A DNA stretch of 25,085 nt from the NCBI GenBank assembly GCA_949298665.1, contig CASFXO010000014.1, positions 1-25,085 on the forward strand, read 5' to 3'. A program made the position numbers and the translations under genes. Of this stretch, positions 15,246-24,500 are shown one piece after another. The stretch comes from an uncultured Lentisphaeria bacterium (GTDB taxonomy: Bacteria; Verrucomicrobiota; Lentisphaeria; Victivallales; Victivallaceae). Numbering within the stretch: the first letter of the stretch is position 1; each line of letters starts with the position of its first letter. Below the pieces are notes generated by a model. That model was not told the origin of the DNA, searched no databases, and worked only from the letters and a program-made list of their open reading frames with translations.

Positions 15246-16973
15246 ATGAATATTCTGAATATTCTCGAAACCATCGGCGCGCTGGTTTTCGTCGTATTTT
15301 TCATCGGTTTGTGCATTTTTTCGCACGAGCTCGGACATTTTCTGGCGGCGCGCTGGCGCAAACTCCACATCGATGCCTTTTCCATCGGCTTCCGTAAGAT
15401 CTGGGCGAAGAAGATCAACGGCGTCGAATACCGGATCGGCTGCATCCCCCTCGGCGGCTACGTCGAACTGCCCCAGGTGGACGCCACCGACGAAATTCCC
15501 AAAAGCGCGGACGGCACCGAACTGCAACGCGCCAAACCGCTGGATCGGATCATCACCGCCGTCGCCGGGCCGTCGTTCAACATTCTCTTCGGCCTGCTGC
15601 TCGGCTGCGTGGTGTGGATCGCGGGTCTGCCCCAGGAGTCGCCCAAAATGAGCACCATGGAAGTGCTCAAAGTAGCGGAAGACAGCCCGGAATATCGCGC
15701 CGGCCTGCGCCCCGGAGACCGCATCGTGCGGCTCAACGGAGAAAAATTCCACTGTACCTGGCTCAAATTCGTCGAACAGATCATGTTCAGCGTCGGCGAC
15801 ATCACGCTCGACGTCGAACGGAACGGCAAGATCATCCCGATCACCTACACCCCCATCGACAACCCGAACGCCCCCGGGCGGCTGGCCAGAGAAAAGATCG
15901 GCTATCCGTTTTTCACGGTGCTGACGCCGATCGAACTGCGCCCGCTGCCCGGCTCCATCGCGGAACGGGCGGGAATCCGCAAAGGCGACATTCTGTATTC
16001 GATCGACGGCAAACCCATCTCCTCGTTCATGGAGTTTCAACTGGCACTCAACAACGCGGGAGACCGGACGCTGCATTTCCAGATCGACCGGAACGGTCGG
16101 AAACTGGATATCCCGATTCAGGCGGAACCGGTCCCGAACCTCGGACCGGAATTCACCACCCACCGTATCGGCGTGCGCTTCCTTGAGTCCGATCCGAAAC
16201 CGGTCGTGGCGGAGATCTTCCCTTATTCCCCCGCCGCCGGTACCGACCTCGCGCCCGGCGACCTGATGCTCGCCGTCAACGGCGAACCGGTGGTCAGCTT
16301 CGATCAGGTAACCCAGACCGTCCGGCAGAACGGTACCAAGCCGATGACCTTCACCGTCCGACGCGGCGATGAACAGCGTGACCTGACCATCTCTCCGGAA
16401 AAAATCGTCCCGCGCACCATCGGCGTCGAACTGGTCCTGCTCAGTCACCCGACCCCGTTCGAACAGTTCGAAAACATCCTGGTCAACAGTTACAAGTCCC
16501 TGCGCGGCATGCTGGTCAACGGCGCCAACTCACTGGGACTCACCGAAGAGACCAGCACCCTCAAGCCGCGCCACATGTCCGGACCGCTCGGTATGGGAAC
16601 CATTCTCTACAGCTCGGTCAAGGATGTTTCGCTGGTCACCGGCATCTATTTTGTGGTGATGATCTCCTTCGCGCTGGCGATTTTCAATCTGCTGCCGCTG
16701 CCGGTGCTCGACGGCGGACACATCGCCTTCGCCGTCATCGAGCTGATTTTCCGCAGACCGCTGCCGACGGTAGTGATCAAGGGACTGTCGGCACTCTTCA
16801 TCGGACTGCTGGTAGCCTTGATGCTGTATGTCACCTATTTCGACATTCTGCGGCTGATGCCGGCCCGGACCGCTCCGGCGAAAGACACCGCCGCCGTTGC
16901 CATACCATCCGCGGCACCGACCGCTCCGGCTCAGGAGAAGTCCCATCATGCTGACGCGACGTCCCACCCGTAG
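15246..16973 (+). CDS. rseP: RIP metalloprotease RseP, site-2 protease with three PDZ-like domains
   Basis: RseP is an inner-membrane zinc protease that cleaves membrane-bound substrates such as anti-sigma factors and signal-peptide remnants. HELGH at 27-31 lies in the first membrane helix, and the second zinc-ligand motif NLLPLPVLDGGH is at 481-492. Other hydrophobic helices occur at about 103-127 and 464-484, with a last one near 510-532. The 575 aa exceed the usual 430-460. Between about residues 135 and 390 there are three PDZ-like cores: SPEYRAGLRPGDRIVRLNG, SIAERAGIRKGDILYSIDG and SPAAGTDLAPGDLMLAVNG. E. coli RseP has two. The C-terminal tail from about 538 is rich in Ala, Pro and Thr. 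AGAGGGGG precedes the ATG by about 9-13 bases. The end overlaps ispG by 26 bp. Confidence 0.94.
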   Translation: MNILNILETIGALVFVVFFIGLCIFSHELGHFLAARWRKLHIDAFSIGFRKIWAKKINGVEYRIGCIPLGGYVELPQVDATDEIPKSADGTELQRAKPLDRIITAVAGPSFNILFGLLLGCVVWIAGLPQESPKMSTMEVLKVAEDSPEYRAGLRPGDRIVRLNGEKFHCTWLKFVEQIMFSVGDITLDVERNGKIIPITYTPIDNPNAPGRLAREKIGYPFFTVLTPIELRPLPGSIAERAGIRKGDILYSIDGKPISSFMEFQLALNNAGDRTLHFQIDRNGRKLDIPIQAEPVPNLGPEFTTHRIGVRFLESDPKPVVAEIFPYSPAAGTDLAPGDLMLAVNGEPVVSFDQVTQTVRQNGTKPMTFTVRRGDEQRDLTISPEKIVPRTIGVELVLLSHPTPFEQFENILVNSYKSLRGMLVNGANSLGLTEETSTLKPRHMSGPLGMGTILYSSVKDVSLVTGIYFVVMISFALAIFNLLPLPVLDGGHIAFAVIELIFRRPLPTVVIKGLSALFIGLLVALMLYVTYFDILRLMPARTAPAKDTAAVAIPSAAPTAPAQEKSHHADATSHP

Positions 16974-18069
16974 CATCCGCATCGGCAATGTCGCCGTCGG
17001 CGGCGGCGCGCCGGTGTCGCTCCAGTCGATGACCAACACCGACACGCGCAATGTCCCGGCGACGCTGGCCCAGATCCGCACGCTGGCCCGGCTCGGCTGT
17101 GAACTCATCCGGGTCGCCGTCCCGGACATGCGGGCGGCGGAAGCGCTGGCGCCGATCTCCGCCGAAAGTCCCATCCCGGTGATTGCCGACATTCACTTCG
17201 ACTACCGTCTGGCGCTGGCGGCCATCGACGCGGGTGCCGCCGCCATCCGGCTCAACCCCGGAAATCTCCATGATGAACAGGAAGTCCGCCGGGTCGCGGA
17301 ACGGGCCGGCGCCGCCGGAATTCCGATCCGGGTCGGCGCGAATTCCGGCAGCGTCCGCCCGGCGCTGCTCCGGGAACTCCGGAATGCAGGCATGTCGCCC
17401 TCCGAGGCCATGTGCGAAGCGCTGGTCCGCAGCGTGCTCGCCGAATGCGCCCAGCTGGAGAAATACGGTTTTCAGGCCATCAAAGTCTCGCTGAAGTCCT
17501 CCGGCGTTCCGGAAACGGTCAACGCCTGCCGGATCTTCGCCGAACGCTCGGACTATCCGCAGCACATCGGCGTCACCGAAGCCGGGACTCCCGGCCGGGG
17601 CATCGTCAAGTCCGCGGTCGGCATCGGCGCCCTGCTGCTGGAGGGCATCGGCGACACCATCCGGGTCAGCCTGACTGCGGACCCGGTCGAGGAAGTGATT
17701 GCCGGGCGGAGAATTCTGGAGGCCTGCGCCCTGCGCGACGCCGCGCCGGAAATCGTCTCCTGCCCGACCTGCGGCCGCACCGAAATCGACCTGATCGGCC
17801 TGGCCAACCGGGTGGAGACCCTCGTCAATCAGATCAAAGCCGACGGCAACATCATCAACCTGCGGAAAATCGCGGTAATGGGCTGCGCCGTCAACGGTCC
17901 CGGAGAAGCGCGTGACGCCGACCTGGGACTGGCCGGAGGACGCGGCAAGGTCGTCGTCTTCCGCTTTGGAGAGATTCTCGGCACGTTCGATCCGGAGGCC
18001 GGGTTCGAATATCTGAAACTGGAAATTCTGAAGAACACGGTGCCGGTCCGCCGTACCGCGTTGCAATAA
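16948..18069 (+). CDS. ispG: 4-hydroxy-3-methylbut-2-enyl-diphosphate synthase
   Basis: IspG (GcpE) converts 2-C-methyl-D-erythritol 2,4-cyclodiphosphate to HMBPP using a [4Fe-4S] cluster, a late MEP-pathway step. The 373-aa protein has the family start RRPTRSIRIGNVAVGGGAPV with SLQSMTNTDT at 24-33, DIHFDYRLAL at 81-90, and RLNPGN at 101-106. Cluster ligands are CPTC (Cys272, Cys275), Cys313 and Glu320 in GCAVNGPGEA. The start at 16948 lies inside the end of rseP (26-bp overlap) with CAGGAGAAG upstream. It is one short two-domain enzyme, without the insert domain of the plant/chlamydial type. Co-expression with dxr and rseP is likely. Confidence 0.96.
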   Translation: MLTRRPTRSIRIGNVAVGGGAPVSLQSMTNTDTRNVPATLAQIRTLARLGCELIRVAVPDMRAAEALAPISAESPIPVIADIHFDYRLALAAIDAGAAAIRLNPGNLHDEQEVRRVAERAGAAGIPIRVGANSGSVRPALLRELRNAGMSPSEAMCEALVRSVLAECAQLEKYGFQAIKVSLKSSGVPETVNACRIFAERSDYPQHIGVTEAGTPGRGIVKSAVGIGALLLEGIGDTIRVSLTADPVEEVIAGRRILEACALRDAAPEIVSCPTCGRTEIDLIGLANRVETLVNQIKADGNIINLRKIAVMGCAVNGPGEARDADLGLAGGRGKVVVFRFGEILGTFDPEAGFEYLKLEILKNTVPVRRTALQ

Positions 18070-18149
18070 ACCGTCGCGGCCGGCGTTTCCCCGATCAGGA
18101 TACCCGGGAAACCCGACCGCCGACACCAGCAGCAAGAGGAGATTGCGCC

Positions 18150-18734
18150 ATGAACGGTCGCCGTCAACAGCGATTCCGCACGGTTCGTCGCCGCCGGCAG
18201 CGCGGCAGCGCCATGCTGGAAAGTTTGTTCGGCATCTTCTTCCTGCTGTTCGTCTTCGGATGTCTGCTCCAGGTGTTTCAATGGATTGCCCGGGAAATGG
18301 TAACGGACTATGCCGCCTTTTACGGAGCCAAAGCGGCGGCACTCGGGTACGCCGGAGAAAATTGCCGCAAGGCGGCCCGGATCGGCGCCACGGGCATTTC
18401 CGGGCGCGACATCTCCACTTCCGGTCGCGTGTCGCTGCTCTCCTCTTCGCAGGACGCGCTGCGTTATCAGGCGCGGCGTTATATGACGCTGGGTGAAGGC
18501 AGCGGCGTCAACTTCGAATACTGGCGAACCGACTTCGGCAGCAACACGCTGCTGAATATGAATTTCGACGGCTACAGCGAAACCGCCTCCGCCCGGGTAT
18601 GGCTCAACGACGCGCCGCTGCTGCTCCCCGTCATGGGTAAAATCATGGCACTCAGAGGCGGCGAGGACGGCGCTCCCGATCCGGTCGGCGAACATAAAAT
18701 GTACAATTATGCGAAACTCCTGCTTGAAAACTGA
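18150..18734 (+). CDS. TadE-like pseudopilin, prepilin-type leader
   Basis: This 194-aa protein has a strongly basic N-terminus (NGRRQQRFRTVRRRRQR), then RG-SAMLE followed by a single hydrophobic helix (about 25-45, LFGIFFLLFVFGCLLQVF). Gly19 at -1 and Glu24 at +5 match the prepilin-peptidase site of TadE/TadF-type pseudopilins, so the leader could be cut by a TadV-like peptidase. The rest is an extracytoplasmic domain without recognised motifs. AAGAGGAG about eight bases upstream supports the start at 18150. It starts 80 bp after ispG with no clear promoter or terminator between, so it may share the transcript or have a weak promoter. Assignment rests on leader and context. Confidence 0.65.
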   Translation: MNGRRQQRFRTVRRRRQRGSAMLESLFGIFFLLFVFGCLLQVFQWIAREMVTDYAAFYGAKAAALGYAGENCRKAARIGATGISGRDISTSGRVSLLSSSQDALRYQARRYMTLGEGSGVNFEYWRTDFGSNTLLNMNFDGYSETASARVWLNDAPLLLPVMGKIMALRGGEDGAPDPVGEHKMYNYAKLLLEN

Positions 18735-20664
18735 ATCGCTTGCCATGCTCCGGCCACCGCAGGAACACGGTCAGGTGCTGGTACTGGCCGTAGTCATCCT
18801 CTTCGGCCTGATCCTGGGCGTGATGATGCTCTTCGACCTGCATAACGCCATCCGCGCCAAAATCAAGGTGGAAACCGCCCAGCAGGCAGCCGCCCTCGCC
18901 GGCGCCGGGTGGCAGGTGGAAGGCTTGAACCTGATCGGACGGATCAATCTGATCAAAGCCTGCGAACTGATGACCCGCGACGACAGCGATTACACCACCC
19001 CTTACGACAGTATAAAAACTCAGACCAAAGCGGAAGAACGGAGAAAACGGGACCTGCAGTTCCGCGCCCGGGTGCGGACGCTTACGGAAACCCAGTCGCG
19101 CGTCGCCTTCATCGTCCCCATGCTCGGGGTGCTGGCCGCCCAGCAGACGGCCAAACAGAACGGCATGCCCGCCAACAACCGGACTTTCGAATATTACGTG
19201 GACCGGCATCTGCCGCTGCACGATTCGCGCTACATCGCCTGCAACGGTTATTACTGGCATACGCCCGTTTCCCGTCTCGCCGAACAGATTCTGCAGCAGG
19301 GCGTCGCGGTCCGGGTCAACAGCCGCGCCGCCGATCTGCCGGAAGTCTGGAGCCGGACGATCACCGGGGATTTCCGGCTGCTGCTGAGCGAACCGGACCT
19401 CTATGCCGCCATCGAAGATGACAATTACTGTTACTGGCAACTCATGCAGATGGCGAAAAAAGGCGTTCCGGCCACCACGGAAACCTGGGCCATCAACTAC
19501 ATCGACGCCCCCTTCGTCGAAGAAAGCGAACTCTTCACGCTCGGCGTCCGGTTCGGCTCCTCCGACATGACCAGCCTGATCCGGGACACCGTCTATCCCG
19601 GCGGCGAAATGCCCGCCCCGCCCCACGACCGGCTGGACGAAACCGTCTGGTGCAACTACGACGCCCAATGGTACCCGGAAAGCTATACCGCCGAAGCCTA
19701 CGACTCCGATCAGCAGAACTGGCGACGCAACCGCTGGCTGCGCGAAGACCGCCGCCCCGGTTATCTGTACGAAGGCCCCTGCGCCGCGGTGGACAATTAC
19801 ATCGACCTGCCCCGTTACAACCGCACGCTCGCCTACCCGCCGCTGACCGGCAACCGGCTGCTTCAGGGCGGCGACGGCGTCAACGACCGGACGCTCGGAA
19901 TGCACCGCGATCTGCGCACCACCACCATCGGCTACGCGCCCACCGGCAATGCGGAAAACCGCGGCGTGGTGGCCAAACCGCTCGGCTCCTTCGGCGACGG
20001 CCGCTCGCCGGATGACGCCCCGATTACCGTGCCGATGATTCTGCCGATTTTCCGGCAACCGACGATCGTCCCCAGCGCCATGCCCTATAATCTGCGCATG
20101 CAGACCAGCGGCGATGACGATCTCAAACGGTTTCTGCAGTGGCTCGCCGCCCACCAGTCGCTGGACGGAGTCCCCCCCAGCGGCACCGAATCGTATCGCG
20201 AAGCCCTGCTCAAACTGGAAAGCAAGGACTATCTGAACCGGATTTTCAATCCCGATTTTTCCGGAGTGGACCTGCTGACGCCGCGTCTGCTCTTCACCGA
20301 TCTCTACAAATATCCGAACGACCCCTCCGGTGCCGGCTGGCTGCAGGAAGCCTGGCTCAGCCGCACGGCCAGTCGTCCTTATATCATGGTGCCGACTCCG
20401 GGAACGGAGAATTCCGAAAATCCCACCATGGAACGGAAATACCTGGTCGAGGAAAACGTCGTCCGCCAGGTCACCGAAGTCGTGCTGGAGCCGGACGGCG
20501 CGCTGCGCACCTATTTCGGCAACGACCGGGACGGGTACCGTTATTTTCTCACCCGGAACGGAAAAATTCTGACCAATGAGGACATCGCCTGCGGACAGGC
20601 CCGCCATTATCCCGGCGGCCCCGGCCTGCCCCCCGGCACCAATTCCGGACCACCGAGGTTGTAA
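18709..20664 (+). CDS. TadG-like large membrane-anchored protein, function unknown
   Basis: The N-terminus has EHGQVLVLAVVILFGLILGVMMLFD, a single helix followed by an AQQAAALAGAGW stretch, the pattern of Tad/Flp pilus-assembly TadG-like (PF13400) N-termini. The remaining roughly 580 residues are extracytoplasmic, rich in Tyr, Trp, Pro and Arg, with scattered Cys; no von Willebrand MIDAS motif (DxSxS) was seen. There is no Glu at +5 after the Gly, so it is probably not processed as a prepilin. The start is uncertain: ATG 18709 overlaps the previous gene by 26 bp and lacks a Shine-Dalgarno; ATG 18745 is an alternative that removes 12 residues. The next gene follows after six bases. Real gene is certain; role is inferred. 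Confidence 0.65.
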   Translation: MRNSCLKTESLAMLRPPQEHGQVLVLAVVILFGLILGVMMLFDLHNAIRAKIKVETAQQAAALAGAGWQVEGLNLIGRINLIKACELMTRDDSDYTTPYDSIKTQTKAEERRKRDLQFRARVRTLTETQSRVAFIVPMLGVLAAQQTAKQNGMPANNRTFEYYVDRHLPLHDSRYIACNGYYWHTPVSRLAEQILQQGVAVRVNSRAADLPEVWSRTITGDFRLLLSEPDLYAAIEDDNYCYWQLMQMAKKGVPATTETWAINYIDAPFVEESELFTLGVRFGSSDMTSLIRDTVYPGGEMPAPPHDRLDETVWCNYDAQWYPESYTAEAYDSDQQNWRRNRWLREDRRPGYLYEGPCAAVDNYIDLPRYNRTLAYPPLTGNRLLQGGDGVNDRTLGMHRDLRTTTIGYAPTGNAENRGVVAKPLGSFGDGRSPDDAPITVPMILPIFRQPTIVPSAMPYNLRMQTSGDDDLKRFLQWLAAHQSLDGVPPSGTESYREALLKLESKDYLNRIFNPDFSGVDLLTPRLLFTDLYKYPNDPSGAGWLQEAWLSRTASRPYIMVPTPGTENSENPTMERKYLVEENVVRQVTEVVLEPDGALRTYFGNDRDGYRYFLTRNGKILTNEDIACGQARHYPGGPGLPPGTNSGPPRL

Positions 20665-20670
20665 AACATC

Positions 20671-21357
20671 ATGAACCGCCAACCATTCCCTTCATATCGC
20701 CGGGAATCCGGCCAGGCCACGGTGGAAGTCGCGATTTCACTGCTGGCGATCGCCTTCGTCACCGTCGGGATTCTGTTCGTCGGCGGCCTCGGCATTACCA
20801 GCATCAAGGTGCTGCTCTCGGCCCGTACCGACGCGGAGACGCTCGCCTCCCGCACGACCAGCGGCTTTCAGGGGGGCAGCGACATCGGCGACTGGAATTA
20901 CACCGACGTCGAGTACCAGAAGAATCAGGCGGGCGGCACGGTCCGAATCCCGTTTCTGGCCACCGACGAATCGTTCAACGCCCGGGAGGGGATTTCCACC
21001 GACTATTTTTATGACCGCAGCGTCTCGGTGAGCGAACGGGATCCGGACAGTCAGGGCACCGCCCAGTATGACTTCCGCGCGCTGGAGGACACGACGGGAC
21101 TCTCCTACCCCACCCGGATGCTGAGCGACAGTTCCTTTGACCTGGCCAATCTCGAATTCAGCAGCGGCCGGCTGCCCGACGAAATTCTCCGCTACGGCAG
21201 CGAGCAGAATTACCTGCTGCACCGCAGCGGCAATGAAGCCGAACGTCTCCGGCAGAAGCTGGCGCTGGGCGGCTGGTTCGACTTCCGCCCCATCGACGTG
21301 CTGCAATGGCGCTCCAACCGCGTCGCCTACCCGGCGTTCGCGCCATCCGGCCAATGA
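20671..21357 (+). CDS. TadE/TadF-like pseudopilin
   Basis: This 228-aa protein begins NRQPFPSYRRESG-QATVE and then has a hydrophobic helix (about 19-42, ending VGILFVGGLG). Gly14 at -1 and Glu19 at +5 again fit a prepilin-peptidase site, as in the protein at 18150. The extracytoplasmic part is polar and acidic, with no known motif. The ATG is six bases after the stop of the large TadG-like gene, and GAGG of that gene's end can serve as Shine-Dalgarno. The three genes form a unit of one large and two small anchored proteins, as tadE/tadF/tadG do. No Flp pilin, TadA ATPase or secretin is in the window. Confidence 0.65.
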   Translation: MNRQPFPSYRRESGQATVEVAISLLAIAFVTVGILFVGGLGITSIKVLLSARTDAETLASRTTSGFQGGSDIGDWNYTDVEYQKNQAGGTVRIPFLATDESFNAREGISTDYFYDRSVSVSERDPDSQGTAQYDFRALEDTTGLSYPTRMLSDSSFDLANLEFSSGRLPDEILRYGSEQNYLLHRSGNEAERLRQKLALGGWFDFRPIDVLQWRSNRVAYPAFAPSGQ

Positions 21358-21383
21358 ATTTGGTGTTTTTTGCGGCGGACGAC

Positions 21384-21411
21384 TGGATTTTTCCGGGAAG
21401 AGGTCTATCAT
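21384..21411 (+). promoter_or_regulatory. Weak candidate promoter of recCB
   Basis: TGGATT (21384-21389) and TATCAT (21406-21411) are 16 bp apart, within the 204-bp gap before recC. Both boxes are only partial matches; CATAAT at 21409-21414 is an alternative -10. Nothing else is recognisable between 21415 and the recC start. Confidence 0.3.
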
Positions 21412-21561
21412 AATCGCACAGGATGCGCAACCGGGTTCCCTCATGAAACGGCGCCCCCCTTCCGGGCACTTCGAGGAATCTTCGCGAACCGCGCCGCGTC
21501 TCCTGCGGAAAAAACAACGACGGTGAGGATTCCCGCCGCCGTATCGTCAATGCGGAGCTCC

Positions 21562-24500
21562 ATGGAAAACCGTTTTCAACTGTACGCCGGCAATCGTCCG
21601 GAAGACCTGTCGGACCGTCTGGCAATGCTGCTCTCCGAACCTTCGGACGACCCCTTCCGCCCGGAAACCGTCGTGGTGCAGAACCGGGGCATCGCCACGT
21701 TTCTGCAACAGGAACTGGGCCGGAAGCTGGGCATCTGCTGCAACATCGACTTCCCGTTTCTCAACCGCCTGATCGACGACATCCTGCATCTGGCGCTGCC
21801 GCGGGAAGCCACGGCGGAACTGGACCGCTTCCGTCCCCGGGACATGCGTTTCCGCCTGTTCTCCGTGCTGCTGGAGCTGGAGGACCGCCCGGCGTTCGCG
21901 GCGTACCGCGCCTATCTGGAGGGCGGCCGACGGGAGGAACGGGCCCGGATGCTTGCCGGGGAACTGGCGGGGGTGTTCGACCAGTACCAGATTTACCGAC
22001 CGGAGATGATGCTGCGCGGCGGCCCCGACGACCCGGCCCAGCGGGAACTCTGGCGGCGTATTTCCGGAGGAACGGGAGGACGGGCGGAAATTTTCAAGCG
22101 TTTTTTTCAGTTGCGCGGCGCCGCCGCGGTGAAAAACCGCCATCACCGGCTTCACGTCTTCGGAGCGGGCTCAATGCCGCCGCTGTATCTGTGGTTCTTT
22201 CAAAAGCTTGCGGAATTCATCCCGGTGCATTTCCTGTATCTCTCGCCCTGTCGGGCCGAGTGGAGTTTCGCCATTCCCGCCTGCGAGAAAAAACGCCGCC
22301 CGCTGGACCGGCTGCTCCGGATGGAAGACGATTCGCTGGAAAACCCGGATGCGGCCGACGAGGAATTCAACGTCCTGCTGGCCTCCTGCGGACGGCTGGG
22401 GCGGGAGTTCTTCGCCGCGATATTGGAATACACCGATTATGATCCCGACGATCCCCGGAATCATTTTCACGAACCGGAAACGGACGGAACGACGCTGCTG
22501 CACCAGCTCCAGCAGGACATCCTCGACGGCGTCAACCGTTCCGGAAAACCGGCCGTCGCAGCAGAAGACGAATCCGTCTGCGTGGTCAACTGCCACCATC
22601 GACTCCGGGAAATCGAGATTCTCCATGACGAACTGCTGACCCGCTTCTCACAACATCCGGAATGGCGCGCGGGAGACGTGATGGTGATGGCGCCGGACAT
22701 CGACGCCTACGCGCCGTACATCAAGGCGGTCTTCGAAAGCATTCCGCCGGACTCTCCCCGCTATATTCCATTTCAACTCGGCGACCGCCTGCCGGAGGAG
22801 GACGACGCGGTGTATCAGGCGTTTCTCTCGCTGTGGCGACTCGCCTCCGGCCGCTATCTGCTCAGCGAGGTCTTCGCCTTTCTGAGCAATCCGGCGGTGG
22901 CGGCGAAATTCGGCTTCGAACCCGCCGATTTCGAACTGCTGCGGACTCTGTTCCGCGAAAACAGCGTCGCCTGGGGCATCGACGGCGCCCACCGGCAGGA
23001 ACTGCTTGGCAACAACGCTCCGGCATTCGAGGAACAGTCGTGGCGACGCTGGCGGGAGCGACTGTTGCTCGGCTTCGCCATGCGGCCGGACGTGAACGGC
23101 AGGGAAAAACTCTATTCCGGTATCCTGCCGATCCGCTTCATGACAGGAGAACGTGCCGCTCTGGCCATGCGGCTGGACGAATTTCTGGAACAACTGATTC
23201 GGCTTGAGCCGTTATTGAACCGCCCCCGTACCCCGGCGGAATGGCGGCCGATTCTGCTCCGGCTGCCGGAAACGTTTTTTTCTCCGGACCACCTCCGTTA
23301 TCTCGCCATCCGCCATATCCGGGAAGCGGCGGACGCGGTCTGCGCCGACGCCGAACGGGCCGGCATTGATTTTCCCGTGACAGCGGAAGTCCTGTTTGCG
23401 GAAATCGAACAGGAACTCCGTTCGGGAGACCGCAGCGGCAGCGGCTTTCTGCGCGGCGGCGTCACCTTCTGCGCCATGCAGCCGATGCGCAACATCCCGC
23501 ACCGCATGATCTGTCTGCTCGGCATGGACGAAGAATCGTTTCCGCGCCGGGCCAGCCACTTCGGACCGGATCTGATCTGGAGCCGGCCGCGCCGGGGCGA
23601 CCGCTCTCCCCGGCAGGAAGACCGTTACTTCTTTCTGGAATCACTGCTGGCGGCGCGGGAGGTGCTGTACATCAGTTATGTCGGGCAGTCGATCGTCGAC
23701 AATGAACCCGGACCGCCGTCGTCGCTGGTGTCGGAGCTGACCCATTACCTGTCCACCCGGTATGATCTTGCCGTCCGGAAGCGTCCTCTGACGGAACGGC
23801 ACCCGCTGCAGGCCTACTCGCGGGATTACTTTTCCGGCGGCGCGCTGCATTCGTGGTCTCCGGAGAACTTCCGCACCGCCCTCCGGCTGGCGGAACGGCG
23901 TGAAGTTGCACCGCCGCCGTTTCTGGCCGAACCGCTGCCGCCGCCGGAAGATCCGGAACCAGCGTCCGATACGCTGCCGGATCCGGCGGAACTGTATTCC
24001 TTTTTCCGCCATCCGTTCCGCTGGTTCTGCCGCCGGACGCTGCGGCTGCAGGATCAATTCGAAACGACGGAACTGCCGGAAGATTCGGAAACGTTCGCGC
24101 CGGATCCCCTGCAATACCGCCGACTGCGTTCCGACCTGCTGCGACTGGAGCTTTCCGGACAATCCCGATCCGACTGGATCGAATGCCGCCGCGCCGACGG
24201 TTCCCTGCCGCCCGCGCCCTTTGACCGGCTGGTACTGGAGGCGCTGGACCGGGAATGCGGCGAACTGCTGGATCTGCCGCGAAAGGAACTGGGCGAACTG
24301 ACGGTCCGGCAACTTTTCCTTTCCGAAAACCGTCTGGAACTTCCGCCGGAACTGCAGTTCCCGGACATTCTCGCAGCCGCCCGCTGCGCCGGCGACACCG
24401 CCCTGCTCCTGCCCGGCAAATGGAACGGACGCACCGCCATGCTGGGCATTTTGTGCCGCGCCCTGACGGGATTGCGGCAGATGGCGGCCATGCCGGGAAC

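Noticed and set aside
14979..16448. A 489-codon minus-strand open frame opposite dxr and rseP
   Set aside because: Both sense genes carry unmistakable family motifs; the antisense product is Asp/Arg/Gly-rich and has none.
18085..18112. Inverted repeat GTTTCCC/GGGAAAC after ispG
   Set aside because: The stem is only 7 bp with a 14-base loop and no T tract follows, so it is not a credible terminator.
18652..20682. A 676-codon minus-strand open frame
   Set aside because: It mirrors the TadG-like gene, whose plus-strand product has a proper anchor helix and operon spacing. The antisense product has no domain and a skewed composition.
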